DNA of 37,956 bases from Bacteroides nordii WAL 11050 = JCM 12987 (GTDB taxonomy: Bacteria; Bacteroidota; Bacteroidia; Bacteroidales; Bacteroidaceae), in NCBI GenBank assembly GCA_000613465.1, contig BAJA01000047.1:1-37956 (forward strand), written 5' to 3'. Made by a program: the position numbers and the translations under genes. Each line of letters starts with the position of its first letter. Within the stretch, counting starts at the first letter, position 1. This document shows positions 10,001-19,648 of the stretch, piece after piece. A model generated the notes under the pieces. The model made no database searches and had not been told where the DNA came from. It saw nothing but the letters and a program-made list of their open reading frames with translations.

Positions 10001-10120
10001 GGGAATAACTTGTTCTATATTTCCAAGTTCAAATTATGGGATCCGGAACTGGCCACCTCTGATGGTTTAAAATATCCGTCCATGCGTTCTTTGATGTTGG
10101 GGGTAGAAGTAAATTTTTAA
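7032..10120 (+). pseudogene. SusC-like TonB-dependent outer-membrane transporter, frameshifted
   Basis: Reconstructed length is about 1,030 residues, normal for SusC. The ATG at 7032 gives the signal peptide MKVKTTILAPLFLWIGFFPV. A carboxypeptidase-like domain follows (ISGTILDKEKSPLPGVNVTV), then the TonB box region (EALDEVVVVGYG), the plug (GSVQTIEP, IRGIASFSG, PLVLVDGVER, VLKDASASAMYGVRGANGVI) and the beta barrel. It ends in an aromatic beta strand (SLMLGVEVNF). The first frame stops at 9101, but near 8997 the coding moves to the -1 frame (YITTINSNANGYNWGYTADT onward), consistent with one lost base. With SusD it would import oligosaccharides across the outer membrane. Without correction only a truncated barrel would be made. 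Confidence 0.9.
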
Positions 10121-10147
10121 TGTAGAATGAACTAAAGAAAAAGAACA

Positions 10148-12025
10148 ATGAAATTTATAAAAAATATTCTTATAGGATTTATAGTCACAGCTTCATTGAT
10201 GTCTTGTGTTGACTATCTTGACAAAGAAACTGATACAGAATTAACTCTTTCTTTGGTCTTTGAAGACAAAACTCGTATTGAGGGTTGGCTTGCCAATATC
10301 TACTCGGCTATACCTGATCCTTATTGGGATTATACTAACACATTGGGTTGGGAAATCCTTGCTGATGATCAGACTCCGTCTGAACGTTGGCGTCAGTGGG
10401 GGTGGAAAGTCATTCCTTATATATTGGGTGAATGGACACCTAACAGTGATTGGGAGGGGAATTATTGGAAACTTCTTCCACAATGTATTCGGGAGGCTAA
10501 TATTTTCCTTGAGAACATACATCCACTACCGGCACAGGGTATAAGTACAAAAGAAGTAGAATATATGAAAACGGAGTGTAAATTCATGAAAGCCTATTAT
10601 TATTACTTGCTTGCCAATACTTATGGAGCTGTTCCGTTTGATCCTGATTATATCGCTCCAACTGATTTTGTACTGTCAGACTTGATGAAAGGACAGGCTC
10701 CTTATTACACTGTAATAGACTGGGCTGACAAGGAAATGCTTGAGGCTTCTAAGATATTGCCACCTAAATATACTGAAGCACGAAAGTATGGGCGTGTTAC
10801 CAGTATTATGTGTTTGGCAGTTCGTGCACGTATGTTGCTTTTTGCCGCTAGCCCGTTGGTGAACGGAAACGGTGACTATGCCAACTTCACCAACGATAAA
10901 GGTGAAAATATTTTCAGCACTTCCTACGACCCGCAGCGTTGGGTTAAAGCTGTAGAAGCATGTAAATTGCTGATTGATGAGGCAGAAAAGTCCGGTTATA
11001 AACTCTACGTAGAGAAAAACGAAGATGGTACCATCGACCCGTTTATGTCATATCAAAATCTGTTCTTGAAGCGTTTTGACGAAGGAAACACTGAAATTCT
11101 GTTTGCACGTCCCAGCTGTGACTATGGTTCATACGAAAAGCATGCTACTCCGGCTGCCAGTGGCGGTAGTGGTGGATTGGGTGTCACTCAGTCTTTGGTT
11201 GACGCATTTTTCATGCAAAACGGATTGCCCATCGACAATCCGCAAGGAGGTTATCAGGCCGACGGCTTTTCTACGGCCAATGTTTCGCTTGACAACACCA
11301 TTTGGGATGAAGAGGTGAATGGAGGGGCTGTCACGTATGCCAATACCTATAATATGTATTGCAAGCGCGAACCGCGTTTCTACGTGTCGGTAGCATTCAA
11401 CAACTCTTATTTCACAACAGAAAAGCGTCTGTTCAACTTCTTCAATGGTTCTGTTGACAACCCGCATACACACGATGCCCCGCAAAACGGATACCTCATC
11501 CGCAAACGTGTATCGCCCAAGACAAATGTGAAAGAGGACAATTTTCAATATCGTCCGGGAATTATCTATCGGTTGGGAGAGGCTTACTTGAACTACGCGG
11601 AAGCGCTGAACGAATGCGAAGACAGCCATGCCAACCGTCAAGAGGCGTTGGAATATGTCAATAAAATCCGCGAGCGAGCAGGTATCCGACAATACACGTT
11701 GGAGGCTGTTGATCCTGTTTTTGCTGATGAAATCCAAGTGGACGATACACAAGAAGCAGTGCGTAAGGCTATTCGTGCCGAACGGCGTGTAGAACTTTGT
11801 GGCGAAGGTATACGTTACGACGACCTGCGCCGTTGGAAAGAAGCGGAAAACACACTGAACGGAGCTTTCTATGGAATGAATTATAGCGGCAAGGATGCAG
11901 ATTCGTTCTATGCGCTGACAGCTTATCAGACTCGTGTTTATAAACCGGCTTTTTACTGGTTCCCGATTCACCAATCGGAGATGGAAAAGAACAATAAGTT
12001 GAGACAGCTTCCATACTGGAAATAA
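10148..12025 (+). CDS. SusD/RagB-family glycan-binding lipoprotein
   Basis: A 625-residue intact protein, 27 bases after susC. The signal peptide ends in a lipobox (ASLMSC, Cys near residue 20), so it is surface-tethered by lipid. SusD-type helical features are present: FMKAYYYYLLANTYGAVPF, VTSIMCLAVRARMLLFAASP, and the C-terminal signature YRLGEAYLNYAEALNECED followed by YVNKIRERAGI and AIRAERRVELCGEGIRYDDL. It partners with SusC to capture and deliver glycan. The sequence is rich in aromatic residues near the binding face, but the ligand cannot be read from it. Confidence 0.92.
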   Translation: MKFIKNILIGFIVTASLMSCVDYLDKETDTELTLSLVFEDKTRIEGWLANIYSAIPDPYWDYTNTLGWEILADDQTPSERWRQWGWKVIPYILGEWTPNSDWEGNYWKLLPQCIREANIFLENIHPLPAQGISTKEVEYMKTECKFMKAYYYYLLANTYGAVPFDPDYIAPTDFVLSDLMKGQAPYYTVIDWADKEMLEASKILPPKYTEARKYGRVTSIMCLAVRARMLLFAASPLVNGNGDYANFTNDKGENIFSTSYDPQRWVKAVEACKLLIDEAEKSGYKLYVEKNEDGTIDPFMSYQNLFLKRFDEGNTEILFARPSCDYGSYEKHATPAASGGSGGLGVTQSLVDAFFMQNGLPIDNPQGGYQADGFSTANVSLDNTIWDEEVNGGAVTYANTYNMYCKREPRFYVSVAFNNSYFTTEKRLFNFFNGSVDNPHTHDAPQNGYLIRKRVSPKTNVKEDNFQYRPGIIYRLGEAYLNYAEALNECEDSHANRQEALEYVNKIRERAGIRQYTLEAVDPVFADEIQVDDTQEAVRKAIRAERRVELCGEGIRYDDLRRWKEAENTLNGAFYGMNYSGKDADSFYALTAYQTRVYKPAFYWFPIHQSEMEKNNKLRQLPYWK

Positions 12026-12046
12026 TCATAAAAAAAGAACAAGAAA

Positions 12047-13521
12047 ATGAAAACCAAATTATATCTTTTATTAGCCATGATTTCCAGCTTTGCCATCAGT
12101 TGCAAAGACGAGGATGTGCGCTATGAAATTGCTCGTCCGGAGGACAGCATGCACTTGCAGGTATCTGCCGAGAACATACAGCTTACTCAAGAACTTAGCA
12201 GAGAAGATGCCGTGACATTCACTTGGCAAGAATCATCTCGTGCCGGATCGGGAGTCAAAGTGAATTATTACTTTAAAATGGATATTGCCGATAATGATTT
12301 TGCTACATCCATAGACAAAGTAAAAATACCGGCCGGCAGCAATAGCATCAGTTTTTCTCATAAGAAACTGAACGCTTTGCTGAAAGCTTGGAAGGTATCT
12401 ACCGGTGAAAGTGCGGTTTTAGAAGCAGAGATTATTGCTGAGTTTGAAGATGCAAATCAATACATTAAGCCGGAGTTGTCTGTTGTGCGTTTCAATGCAA
12501 CAGGCTATGAGATACAACCGTATGACATATTTGTAGTAGGTACGGCCATTGGAGGCATGGATGCTGCGAAAGCTCTGAAGATGACGGAAGAGATTCCGGA
12601 GGAGAAATACACATGGAATGGGGTGATGAAACAGGGCGATTATAAATTTATTATGAGCAACACAGATTTAACTCCCTCTTATACACAAGGTGCAACACCG
12701 GGCAGTGTCATTCTTAACGAATCGGCTGCCGGTGAAACGCTCTTTACTATCAGCAAAGCCGGATTCTATGTGTTGACATTGAACATTGAAACAATGACGC
12801 TGGAGGCTTTGTATCCGACAACGGAATATGAAGATATCTGGATGATAGGGGCTGCTACCCCTGCCGGGTGGAATATCATGAATTCTGTGAAGCTGGAGAA
12901 GGAACCGGACAACCAAGTGGCATTCTTCTATGACGGATGGCTTAACACAGGTGAAATGAAGTTCCCGTTGGAACTGCGTGAAGACTGGGCTATTGCGGCT
13001 CTGATGCCGGTAGAGGCCGGCACCAGCGAAAAGGGAGACAACCGTATGGAACGCATCGAAGCCGGAGGACATGACTATAAATGGAATATCAGCAAAGCCG
13101 GCAATTATCGTGTGACGCTGAATACCTACACCATGACGATTCGTTTTGACGAGGTGAATCTTCCCGACGATTTACCATTCAAAGCCGTATGGATGCTGGG
13201 TGATGCAACTCCGGGCGGATGGGTACAGGGAAGTCAGCCTTTCAGTTACGACTTCGATGCCGAGAAAGGTACATTCTATTGGGAAGGAGAACTGAAAGCC
13301 GGGATATTTAAATGTCCTACAAACATAAATGATGACTGGCTGCTGACTTGCTTTATGCCCAAAGTGGTGAAAGATGGCAAGGCACCTCTCACCATGACAG
13401 ACGCTAAAGTCGTAGGACCGGTGGTGATGACGACCAATGGGAGGTGCAGGAAAGCGAGGCCGGCAATTACCGCATCGAATTGAATGTTATCAAAAATACG
13501 ATTAAATTTATCAAGAAGTAA
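12047..13521 (+). pseudogene. SusE/SusF-type surface glycan-binding lipoprotein, frameshifted near its end
   Basis: The protein starts with a lipoprotein signal (MISSFAISC, Cys near residue 19). An N-terminal Ig-like SusE domain follows (TFTWQESSRAGSGVKVNYYF), then tandem SusE/SusF carbohydrate-binding modules (DIFVVGTAIGGMDA; IWMIGAATPAGW; VWMLGDATPGGW). These repeated W-x-G modules are typical of SusE/F-position proteins. The frame fails near 13419. The -1 frame continues DDDQWEVQESEAGNYRIELN to a stop at 13519-13521, restoring the expected ending (IKFIKK). Loss of one G in CCGGGTGG is the simplest explanation. Because only the last about 35 residues are affected, partial function is conceivable. 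Confidence 0.8.
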
Positions 13522-13567
13522 CCCGACAAACCGGAGGCGCGTAACGCGCCCTCACAATATCAATGAC

Positions 13568-15015
13568 ATGAAATATAGAAATCTTATTTTAACAGCATTA
13601 TTTACAGTCAGTTTTTTCACTCATGTAGGGTGTAAAGAAGAAGGTACCGGATGGACACCGGATATGATTCCGGACGATCCTGTTGTGGAAGAACCGGAAG
13701 ATACGGAATACCATCAATACAAAGCTCCTCTCTATTGGAGTGTGTATGAATATTGTAAAAAACTGGAGGATGCCGGTCAACAGAAGATAGATATGAGTGA
13801 AGGCACGTGGCAAATGGTCATCGATTTTGTTGCCGAACACATGAAACCATACGGATTCGATATGATTTGCACCGATGGATTCATTGCAATGGACGGAACT
13901 ACGGAACCTTGCGAGGGAGGATATATGACCCGATACGGTGATATGCGGTTGGATAAACTGGCTGCTATGTGCAAGGCTAAAGGATTGAAACTGGGTGTGT
14001 ACGACAATCCTCTTTGGATACATGGCCCGCACGACATGTTGGTGAAAGGTACCAATATACCTCTCGGCGATCTTTTGTATAAACAGGGAGAAGACGAGGT
14101 TAAGCACCCGGAAGCATCCGATCTCTTTCCATGGCTGGTAGCTTCGCACAACGGTGCTAAGGAGTACATTGACGGATTCTTTGAATATTTCAAGAACATG
14201 GGCGTGGACTATATCCGTATGGACTTCCTCAGTTGGTATGAAGACGGATATGACAGATATATGGGAACTTCCGGACGTGGATATGGCCGTGAGGAATACC
14301 GACTGGCGCTGAAGTACATCTGTGAAGCAGCTCATAAGTACGGTGTCTTTGCTTCTTTGGTAATGCCTCATTTATATCAAGATGCGGAAATTGAAAAAGA
14401 ATACGGTCACATGGTGCGCATCGTATCAGACACTTCTATGGGAGGCTGGGAACATTTTTCACGTGGCTCGCGAGGTACGGTGTATCAAGAATGGCCCAAT
14501 TGTATGAATATGTTTGATGGATTTGTACATTGGTCGCACATCAGTGGACGGGGCAAAGTGATTTTGGATGGTGACTTTACCCGCTTGAATACTTTCTTCG
14601 GAGAAGGAGAGAAGCAAAGTGTTATCTCTTTGCAGCTTATGGCTGGCGGCCCCATAGCCATTACCGACATGCCGGGAGACAGTTTCAGCCTGGATGATTT
14701 GAAATATATTCAGAATCGGGAAATATTGGCACTCAATAGTGATGCTTTTGTGGGGAAACCGCTGAGCGACACGGAGGAAGCTGGGATCCGAAAACACAAA
14801 TCTGGTGGGGACAAATGAAAAACGGCGATTATATTGTGGGTTTGTTCAATCGGGAAGATGATAGGCAAAATCGTACTATCGACTTCAGCGAGATTGGCAT
14901 TGAAGGAGAGATGAATGTGCGCGACCTATGGAAACAACTGGATGAAGGAACAGCCTCACAGATAAGCGTTGATTTGGAAGCACACTCTTGTAAAATCGTA
15001 AAACTGACTCGATAA
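13568..15015 (+). pseudogene. GH27-type glycoside hydrolase (alpha-galactosidase or isomaltodextranase-like), frameshifted
   Basis: The ATG at 13568 gives a lipoprotein-like leader (FFTHVGC). The catalytic (beta/alpha)8 barrel contains GYMTRYGDMRLDKLAAM and LKLGVYDNPLW. DYIRMDFLSWYEDG holds the likely nucleophile (Asp near residue 219), and MVRIVSDTSMGGW the likely acid/base (Asp near 288). This arrangement resembles clan GH-D family 27. The first frame ends at 14818, but the -1 frame from about 14788 restores WDPKTQIWWGQMKNGDYIVG and a C-terminal beta-sandwich to 15015. GH27 contains both alpha-galactosidases and isomaltodextranase. With GH97 and GH31 neighbours an alpha-glucan role is attractive but unproven. 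GH36/GH31-like assignment is a weaker alternative. Confidence 0.7.
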
Positions 15016-15057
15016 AAGCTTTAAGCAATTCAGTTACAAAAAAACAGATCATTTGTC

Positions 15058-17202
15058 ATGAAGAAATTATTATTAGGAATCAGCCTGTTATTTGCCACGT
15101 TGGTGGTAAATGCAGAAGAAGTAACTTCTCCGTCCGGACAATTAAAACTGGAGTTCTCGCTCAATGAAAAAGGCGTTCCCACTTATCGGATTACTTACAA
15201 AGGAATAGCTGTTGTCAATCCCAGCACGTTGGGAATCGAACTGAACGAAGAAAATTCGCTGATGGATTCTTTCCGAATCAACAACAGCACCACTTCCACG
15301 TTCGATGAGACATGGGAACCGGTATGGGGAGAAAACAGTCACATCCGCAATCACTATAATGAACTCTTTGTAGAATTGGAAAAACCGTCAAACGGGCGTT
15401 TCATGAATCTGCGTTTTCGCGTATATGACGATGGGGTAGGTTTCCGTTACGAATTCCCTCAGCAGCAATATCTGCCTTACTTCATCGTAAAAGAGGAGCA
15501 TACACAGTTTGCTATGGCAGGCGACCACACTGCATGGTGGATTCCGGGAGATTACGATACACAAGAATATGATTATACGGAGTCTAAACTTTCCGAAATC
15601 CGCGGGTTGCTGCAAGGCGCTGTCAGCGGTAATGCTTCGCAGTCTGTTTTCTCGCCTACCGGTGTGCAGACTTCCCTTCAGATGAAAACGGCCGAAGGAC
15701 TTTATATCAATTTGCACGAGGCTGCGTTGGTTGATTATTCATGCATGCATCTTAATCTGGATGATAAGAATTTAATATTCGAATCATGGCTGACTCCGGA
15801 TGCGGTAGGAAACAAAGCATATATGCAGAGTCCTTGCCATACTCCTTGGCGTACGGTGATGGTGAGTGACGACGCACGGAAGATATTGGCATCGAATCTT
15901 ATTCTTAACCTGAATGAGCCTTGTAAATATGAAGATACTTCTTGGATTAAGCCGGTGAAGTATATCGGTGTGTGGTGGGAAATGATTGCCGGTGGAAAGC
16001 CATGGGCGTATACTTGGGATATTCCTTCGGTGAAACTCGATGAAACGGATTATACCGGGGTGAAACCCAACGGGGTTCATCCGGCTAACAATGCTAATGT
16101 AAAGAAGTATATTGATTTTGCCGCCGAACATGGCTTCGACCAAGTATTGGTGGAAGGCTGGAATATTGGTTGGGAAGATTGGTTTGGCAATTCTAAAGAT
16201 TATGTTTTCGACTTCCAAACTCCTTATCCCGATTTTGATATTAAAATGCTGAATGAATATGCTCATTCAAAAGGGGTGAAACTGATGATGCACCACGAAA
16301 CATCATCCTCTGTACGTAACTACGAACGGCATATGGAAGCGGCTTATCAGCTGATGAATAAATATGGATATAACTCGGTCAAGAGTGGTTATGTGGGGAA
16401 TATGATTCCCCGCGGAGAACATCATTACGGACAGTGGCTTAATAATCATTATCTGTATGCTGTGACTGAAGCTGCGAAGCATCGTATCATGGTTAATGCC
16501 CATGAGGCAGTACGTCCTACGGGACTTTGCCGCACGTATCCAAACCTGATTGGTAATGAGTCTGCCAGAGGTACGGAATACGAGGCTTTTGCCGGTAACA
16601 AACCTTTTCATACCACTGTGCTTCCGTTTACTCGTCTGCAAGGCGGTCCGATGGATTATACCCCTGGTATTTTCGAAATGGATATGAATAAATTGAATCC
16701 CAACAGTCATTCTCATGTAAACTCCACCCTTGCGCGTCAACTGGCATTGTATATCACTATGTATAGCCCTTTGCAAATGGCTGCCGACCTTCCGGAGAAT
16801 TACGAACGTTTTATGGATGCTTTTCAGTTCATCAAGGATGTAGCGGTAGATTGGGATGAAAGCCGTTATCTTGAAGCCGAACCGGGACGTTATATTGTGG
16901 TTGCCCGTAAGGCTAAGGGAACGGATAATTGGTTTGTAGGCTGCACCAGTAACGAGGACGGTCATATTTCAGCATTGAAGTTGGACTTCCTTGATAAGGA
17001 TAAGAAGTATATTGCCACTGTCTATGAAGACAGTAAGGATGCCCATTATCGAACTAATCCTCAAGCTTATACCATTCGGAAAGGAATTGTATCGGCCAAA
17101 TCTGTATTGAAAATGAAAGCAGCGCCGGGTGGCGGTTATGCTATCAGTATCATGGAAATTACGGATAAGGCTGCAATGAAAGGAGTGAAGAATCTGAAAT
17201 AA
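15058..17202 (+). CDS. GH97 inverting alpha-glucosidase (SusB-like), copy 1
   Basis: A 714-residue protein with a cleavable signal peptide (MKKLLLGISLLFATLVVNAE), so probably periplasmic. The N-terminal beta-supersandwich domain precedes a (beta/alpha)8 barrel and a C-terminal beta-sheet domain. The glutamates of inverting SusB-type GH97 are present with the same spacing as in SusB: Glu366 (VEGWNIGWEDWF), Glu414 (MMHHETSSS), Glu483 (NAHEAVRPTG) and Glu507 (ARGTEYEAF). The retaining alpha-galactosidase branch uses an Asp nucleophile instead. The expected reaction is hydrolysis of terminal alpha-glucosidic links. It is intact, 42 bases after the GH27-type gene, and about 85 percent identical by eye to the second copy at 19649. 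Confidence 0.9.
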   Translation: MKKLLLGISLLFATLVVNAEEVTSPSGQLKLEFSLNEKGVPTYRITYKGIAVVNPSTLGIELNEENSLMDSFRINNSTTSTFDETWEPVWGENSHIRNHYNELFVELEKPSNGRFMNLRFRVYDDGVGFRYEFPQQQYLPYFIVKEEHTQFAMAGDHTAWWIPGDYDTQEYDYTESKLSEIRGLLQGAVSGNASQSVFSPTGVQTSLQMKTAEGLYINLHEAALVDYSCMHLNLDDKNLIFESWLTPDAVGNKAYMQSPCHTPWRTVMVSDDARKILASNLILNLNEPCKYEDTSWIKPVKYIGVWWEMIAGGKPWAYTWDIPSVKLDETDYTGVKPNGVHPANNANVKKYIDFAAEHGFDQVLVEGWNIGWEDWFGNSKDYVFDFQTPYPDFDIKMLNEYAHSKGVKLMMHHETSSSVRNYERHMEAAYQLMNKYGYNSVKSGYVGNMIPRGEHHYGQWLNNHYLYAVTEAAKHRIMVNAHEAVRPTGLCRTYPNLIGNESARGTEYEAFAGNKPFHTTVLPFTRLQGGPMDYTPGIFEMDMNKLNPNSHSHVNSTLARQLALYITMYSPLQMAADLPENYERFMDAFQFIKDVAVDWDESRYLEAEPGRYIVVARKAKGTDNWFVGCTSNEDGHISALKLDFLDKDKKYIATVYEDSKDAHYRTNPQAYTIRKGIVSAKSVLKMKAAPGGGYAISIMEITDKAAMKGVKNLK

Positions 17203-17229
17203 TATTTTAATTGAAACATTGAATGCCCA

Positions 17230-19622
17230 ATGAATGGATTTAAGAAATCTTCTTCTCAAAAGAAACCCTTGTTGCAAGGGTTTCTTTTGAATTTTAAAAA
17301 GGGGAAAACAATTATTTGTTTGGTTGCCCTACTAATGCTGGCAACCGCAAAGACTTCAGCGTCCGATAATAATCCGGTTGCCAATCCTGAAGCGGTGGTG
17401 ATTTGCGGAAAAGCGCGCTTCACTGTTCTTACACCGGAGATGATTCGCATTGAATACAGTGCTAAAGGTATATTTGAGGACCAAGCTACGTTTACCGTAA
17501 CCAATCGTAGACTGAAGGTGCCACGTTTCAGGAAGAGAGAAGACAATACGTATTTGTATATAGTTACCGATAAGGTAAGGTTGAAATATCGCAAAAGTAC
17601 AAATCCGGTGACAACTCCTGCGTCTCCTGAAAATCTGACCATAACTATCGATAACAATGGATGTGAGTCTGTGTGGTATCCCGGTAAATCAGATTCGTTG
17701 AATCTTAAAGGTACCTGCCGCACTCTTGACGGAAGTAATGGAGATAATAAGCGTGCCGAAATGGAGAACGGATTGATATCACGTTCCGGATGGGCTGTCA
17801 TAGACGATTCATGGGCTGCCATACGCTCTGACGGTGGGCGTTCTTATGCTCTCCGGCCCAATGCGGATATGGAGTTTGACTGGTGGGCGGAACGCTCCGA
17901 TACGGATGCTCTTGACATCTATTATCTGGGTTATGGTAATGATTATAAGAAAGCTATTTCCGACTACACTAAAATTGCGGGTAAGATACCATTGCCGCCC
18001 GATTATGTATTCGGATATTGGTATAGCAAATACTCTGCTTATTCGGCAGATGACTACCGCCGGATTATGTCTGAAATCAAGGATAATAAGATTCCTGCCG
18101 ATGTAATGATTCTGGATATGGATTGGCACTGGAACGTAGGAAATGGACAATCCGGAGATAAAGGTGGTTGGACAGGATGGTCGTGGAATACCAATCTGAT
18201 TCCGAATCCTAAGGCTTGCTCCGGAATATCCATGATAATAATTTTAAGATTGCCCTTAATCTTCATCCTGCCGACGGTATAAACAAGAATGAATCGCCTG
18301 TCTATTTCGCGGCAATGAACTCGGAACTTAACGGTAAGTATCTTAACGACAAAAAAGATAATATCTCTTGGAGCATTGACTATACGGATTTTACAAAATC
18401 ATTCTTTAAAAATATCATCCGTAATCACGAAAGTGAGGGAGTTGACTTCTGGTGGATTGACTGGCAGCAACATCTTACAAGCAATGATACTTACGGATTG
18501 AGTGAAACATTCTGGTGCAATCATATATTCTTTAACGATATGGTGAGAAAACGTACAGACCGCAGACCTGTAATTTTCCACCGTTGGGGAGGATTGGGAA
18601 GCCACCGTTATCAGATTGGTTTTTCGGGTGATGCTTTGATAAATTTCCCAACCTTGGCTTTTCAGCCTTATTTTACGGCTACAGCCTCAAATGTGGGATA
18701 TGGCTATTGGGGACATGATTTAGGAGGACATGCTTTTACAGATGAGGTTACGGTAAATAATCCGGAACTACTTCTTCGCTGGATTCAATTTGGAGTGTTT
18801 ACTCCTATCTTTCGTACCCATGCCACTAACGACTCACGTATAGAACGTCGTATATGGAAATTTAGTAATTTTCCGATAATGCTCAAAGCTGTGCGTTTAC
18901 GTTACTCGTTATTTCCATACATTTATACGATGGCTCGTAAAACATATGATACAGGGATTTCTATTTGTCGTCCACTTTATTATGAATATCCTAATGCAGA
19001 GGAGGCATATCTTTATGAGGGAGAGTACTTTTTTGGTGATGATATTTTGGTGGCTCCTATTACTGAAGCTTCCGAAAACGGTAAAAGTACCAAAACTATT
19101 TGGTTCCCTGAAGGGAAATGGTGGAGTGTGGCTACAAATGAATTGATTGAAGGACCATGCAGAAAAACAATGTGTTTTACGCAGGAACAAATTCCGTATT
19201 TCTTTAAACAAGGTGCAATTATTCCTTATAATCCTCCTACTGTAATGAATGTGACAGAACGTCCCGGACATCTGATTTTAAACTTCGTGTCAGGTTGCAA
19301 GGGTGAGGGGGTATTGTATGAAGATGATGGTGATAATAATGATTATAGTACCGTTTTTGCAACAACAATCTTAAGACAATCATTCAAAAATAATAAAGGA
19401 GAATATGTCATTACTCCTCGTCAGGGAATTTATACGAACGGTGTCAATGCTCGTTCATATACTTTTCGTATCTATAATACGACGCAACCTGTAGCGGTAA
19501 AAGTGAATGGAGTGGAAACTTCTAATTATTCTTATGACGTAAAAAGAAAATGTACGAACATTGATATACCTTGCACTGACTGTACAACCGAAGTAAAGGT
19601 CCGTGTCGTTTATTCCAAATAA
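17230..19622 (+). pseudogene. GH31 alpha-glucosidase-family enzyme, frameshifted
   Basis: The reconstructed protein is about 798 residues. The N-terminus is unusual: 28 polar residues that cover the hairpin, then a hydrophobic signal core (TIICLVALLMLATA). The N-terminal beta-sandwich is followed by the barrel: PDYVFGYWYSKYSAYS, DVMILDMDWHW, then the nucleophile region DFWWIDWQQ (Asp codon at 18459-18461) and the acid/base region GSHRYQIGFSGD (Asp codon at 18630-18632). HRWGG, GYWGHDLGGHA and FRTHATNDSRIERRIW are GH31 signatures. The first frame stops at 18282. The -1 frame from about 18215 continues directly (PNPKA then LLRNIHDNNFKIALNLHP). Function would be exo-cleavage of alpha-glucosides, likely periplasmic. 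Specificity within GH31 cannot be read. Confidence 0.85.
17257..17289 (+). terminator. Perfect hairpin, terminator or attenuator, inside the GH31 5' end
   Basis: A perfect 15-bp stem (17257-17271 with 17275-17289) with a TTG loop is followed by AATTTTAAAAA. It is about 55 bases after the upstream GH97 stop. The GH31 frame passes through it, so it may reduce downstream transcription, protect the upstream mRNA end or affect GH31 translation. Confidence 0.6.
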
Positions 19623-19648
19623 ATGAATTTATAAAAAGAAAGATAGTT

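Noticed and set aside
11129..11974. Minus-strand ORF of 281 codons inside susD
   Set aside because: It overlaps the fully coding SusD frame and has no recognisable protein features.
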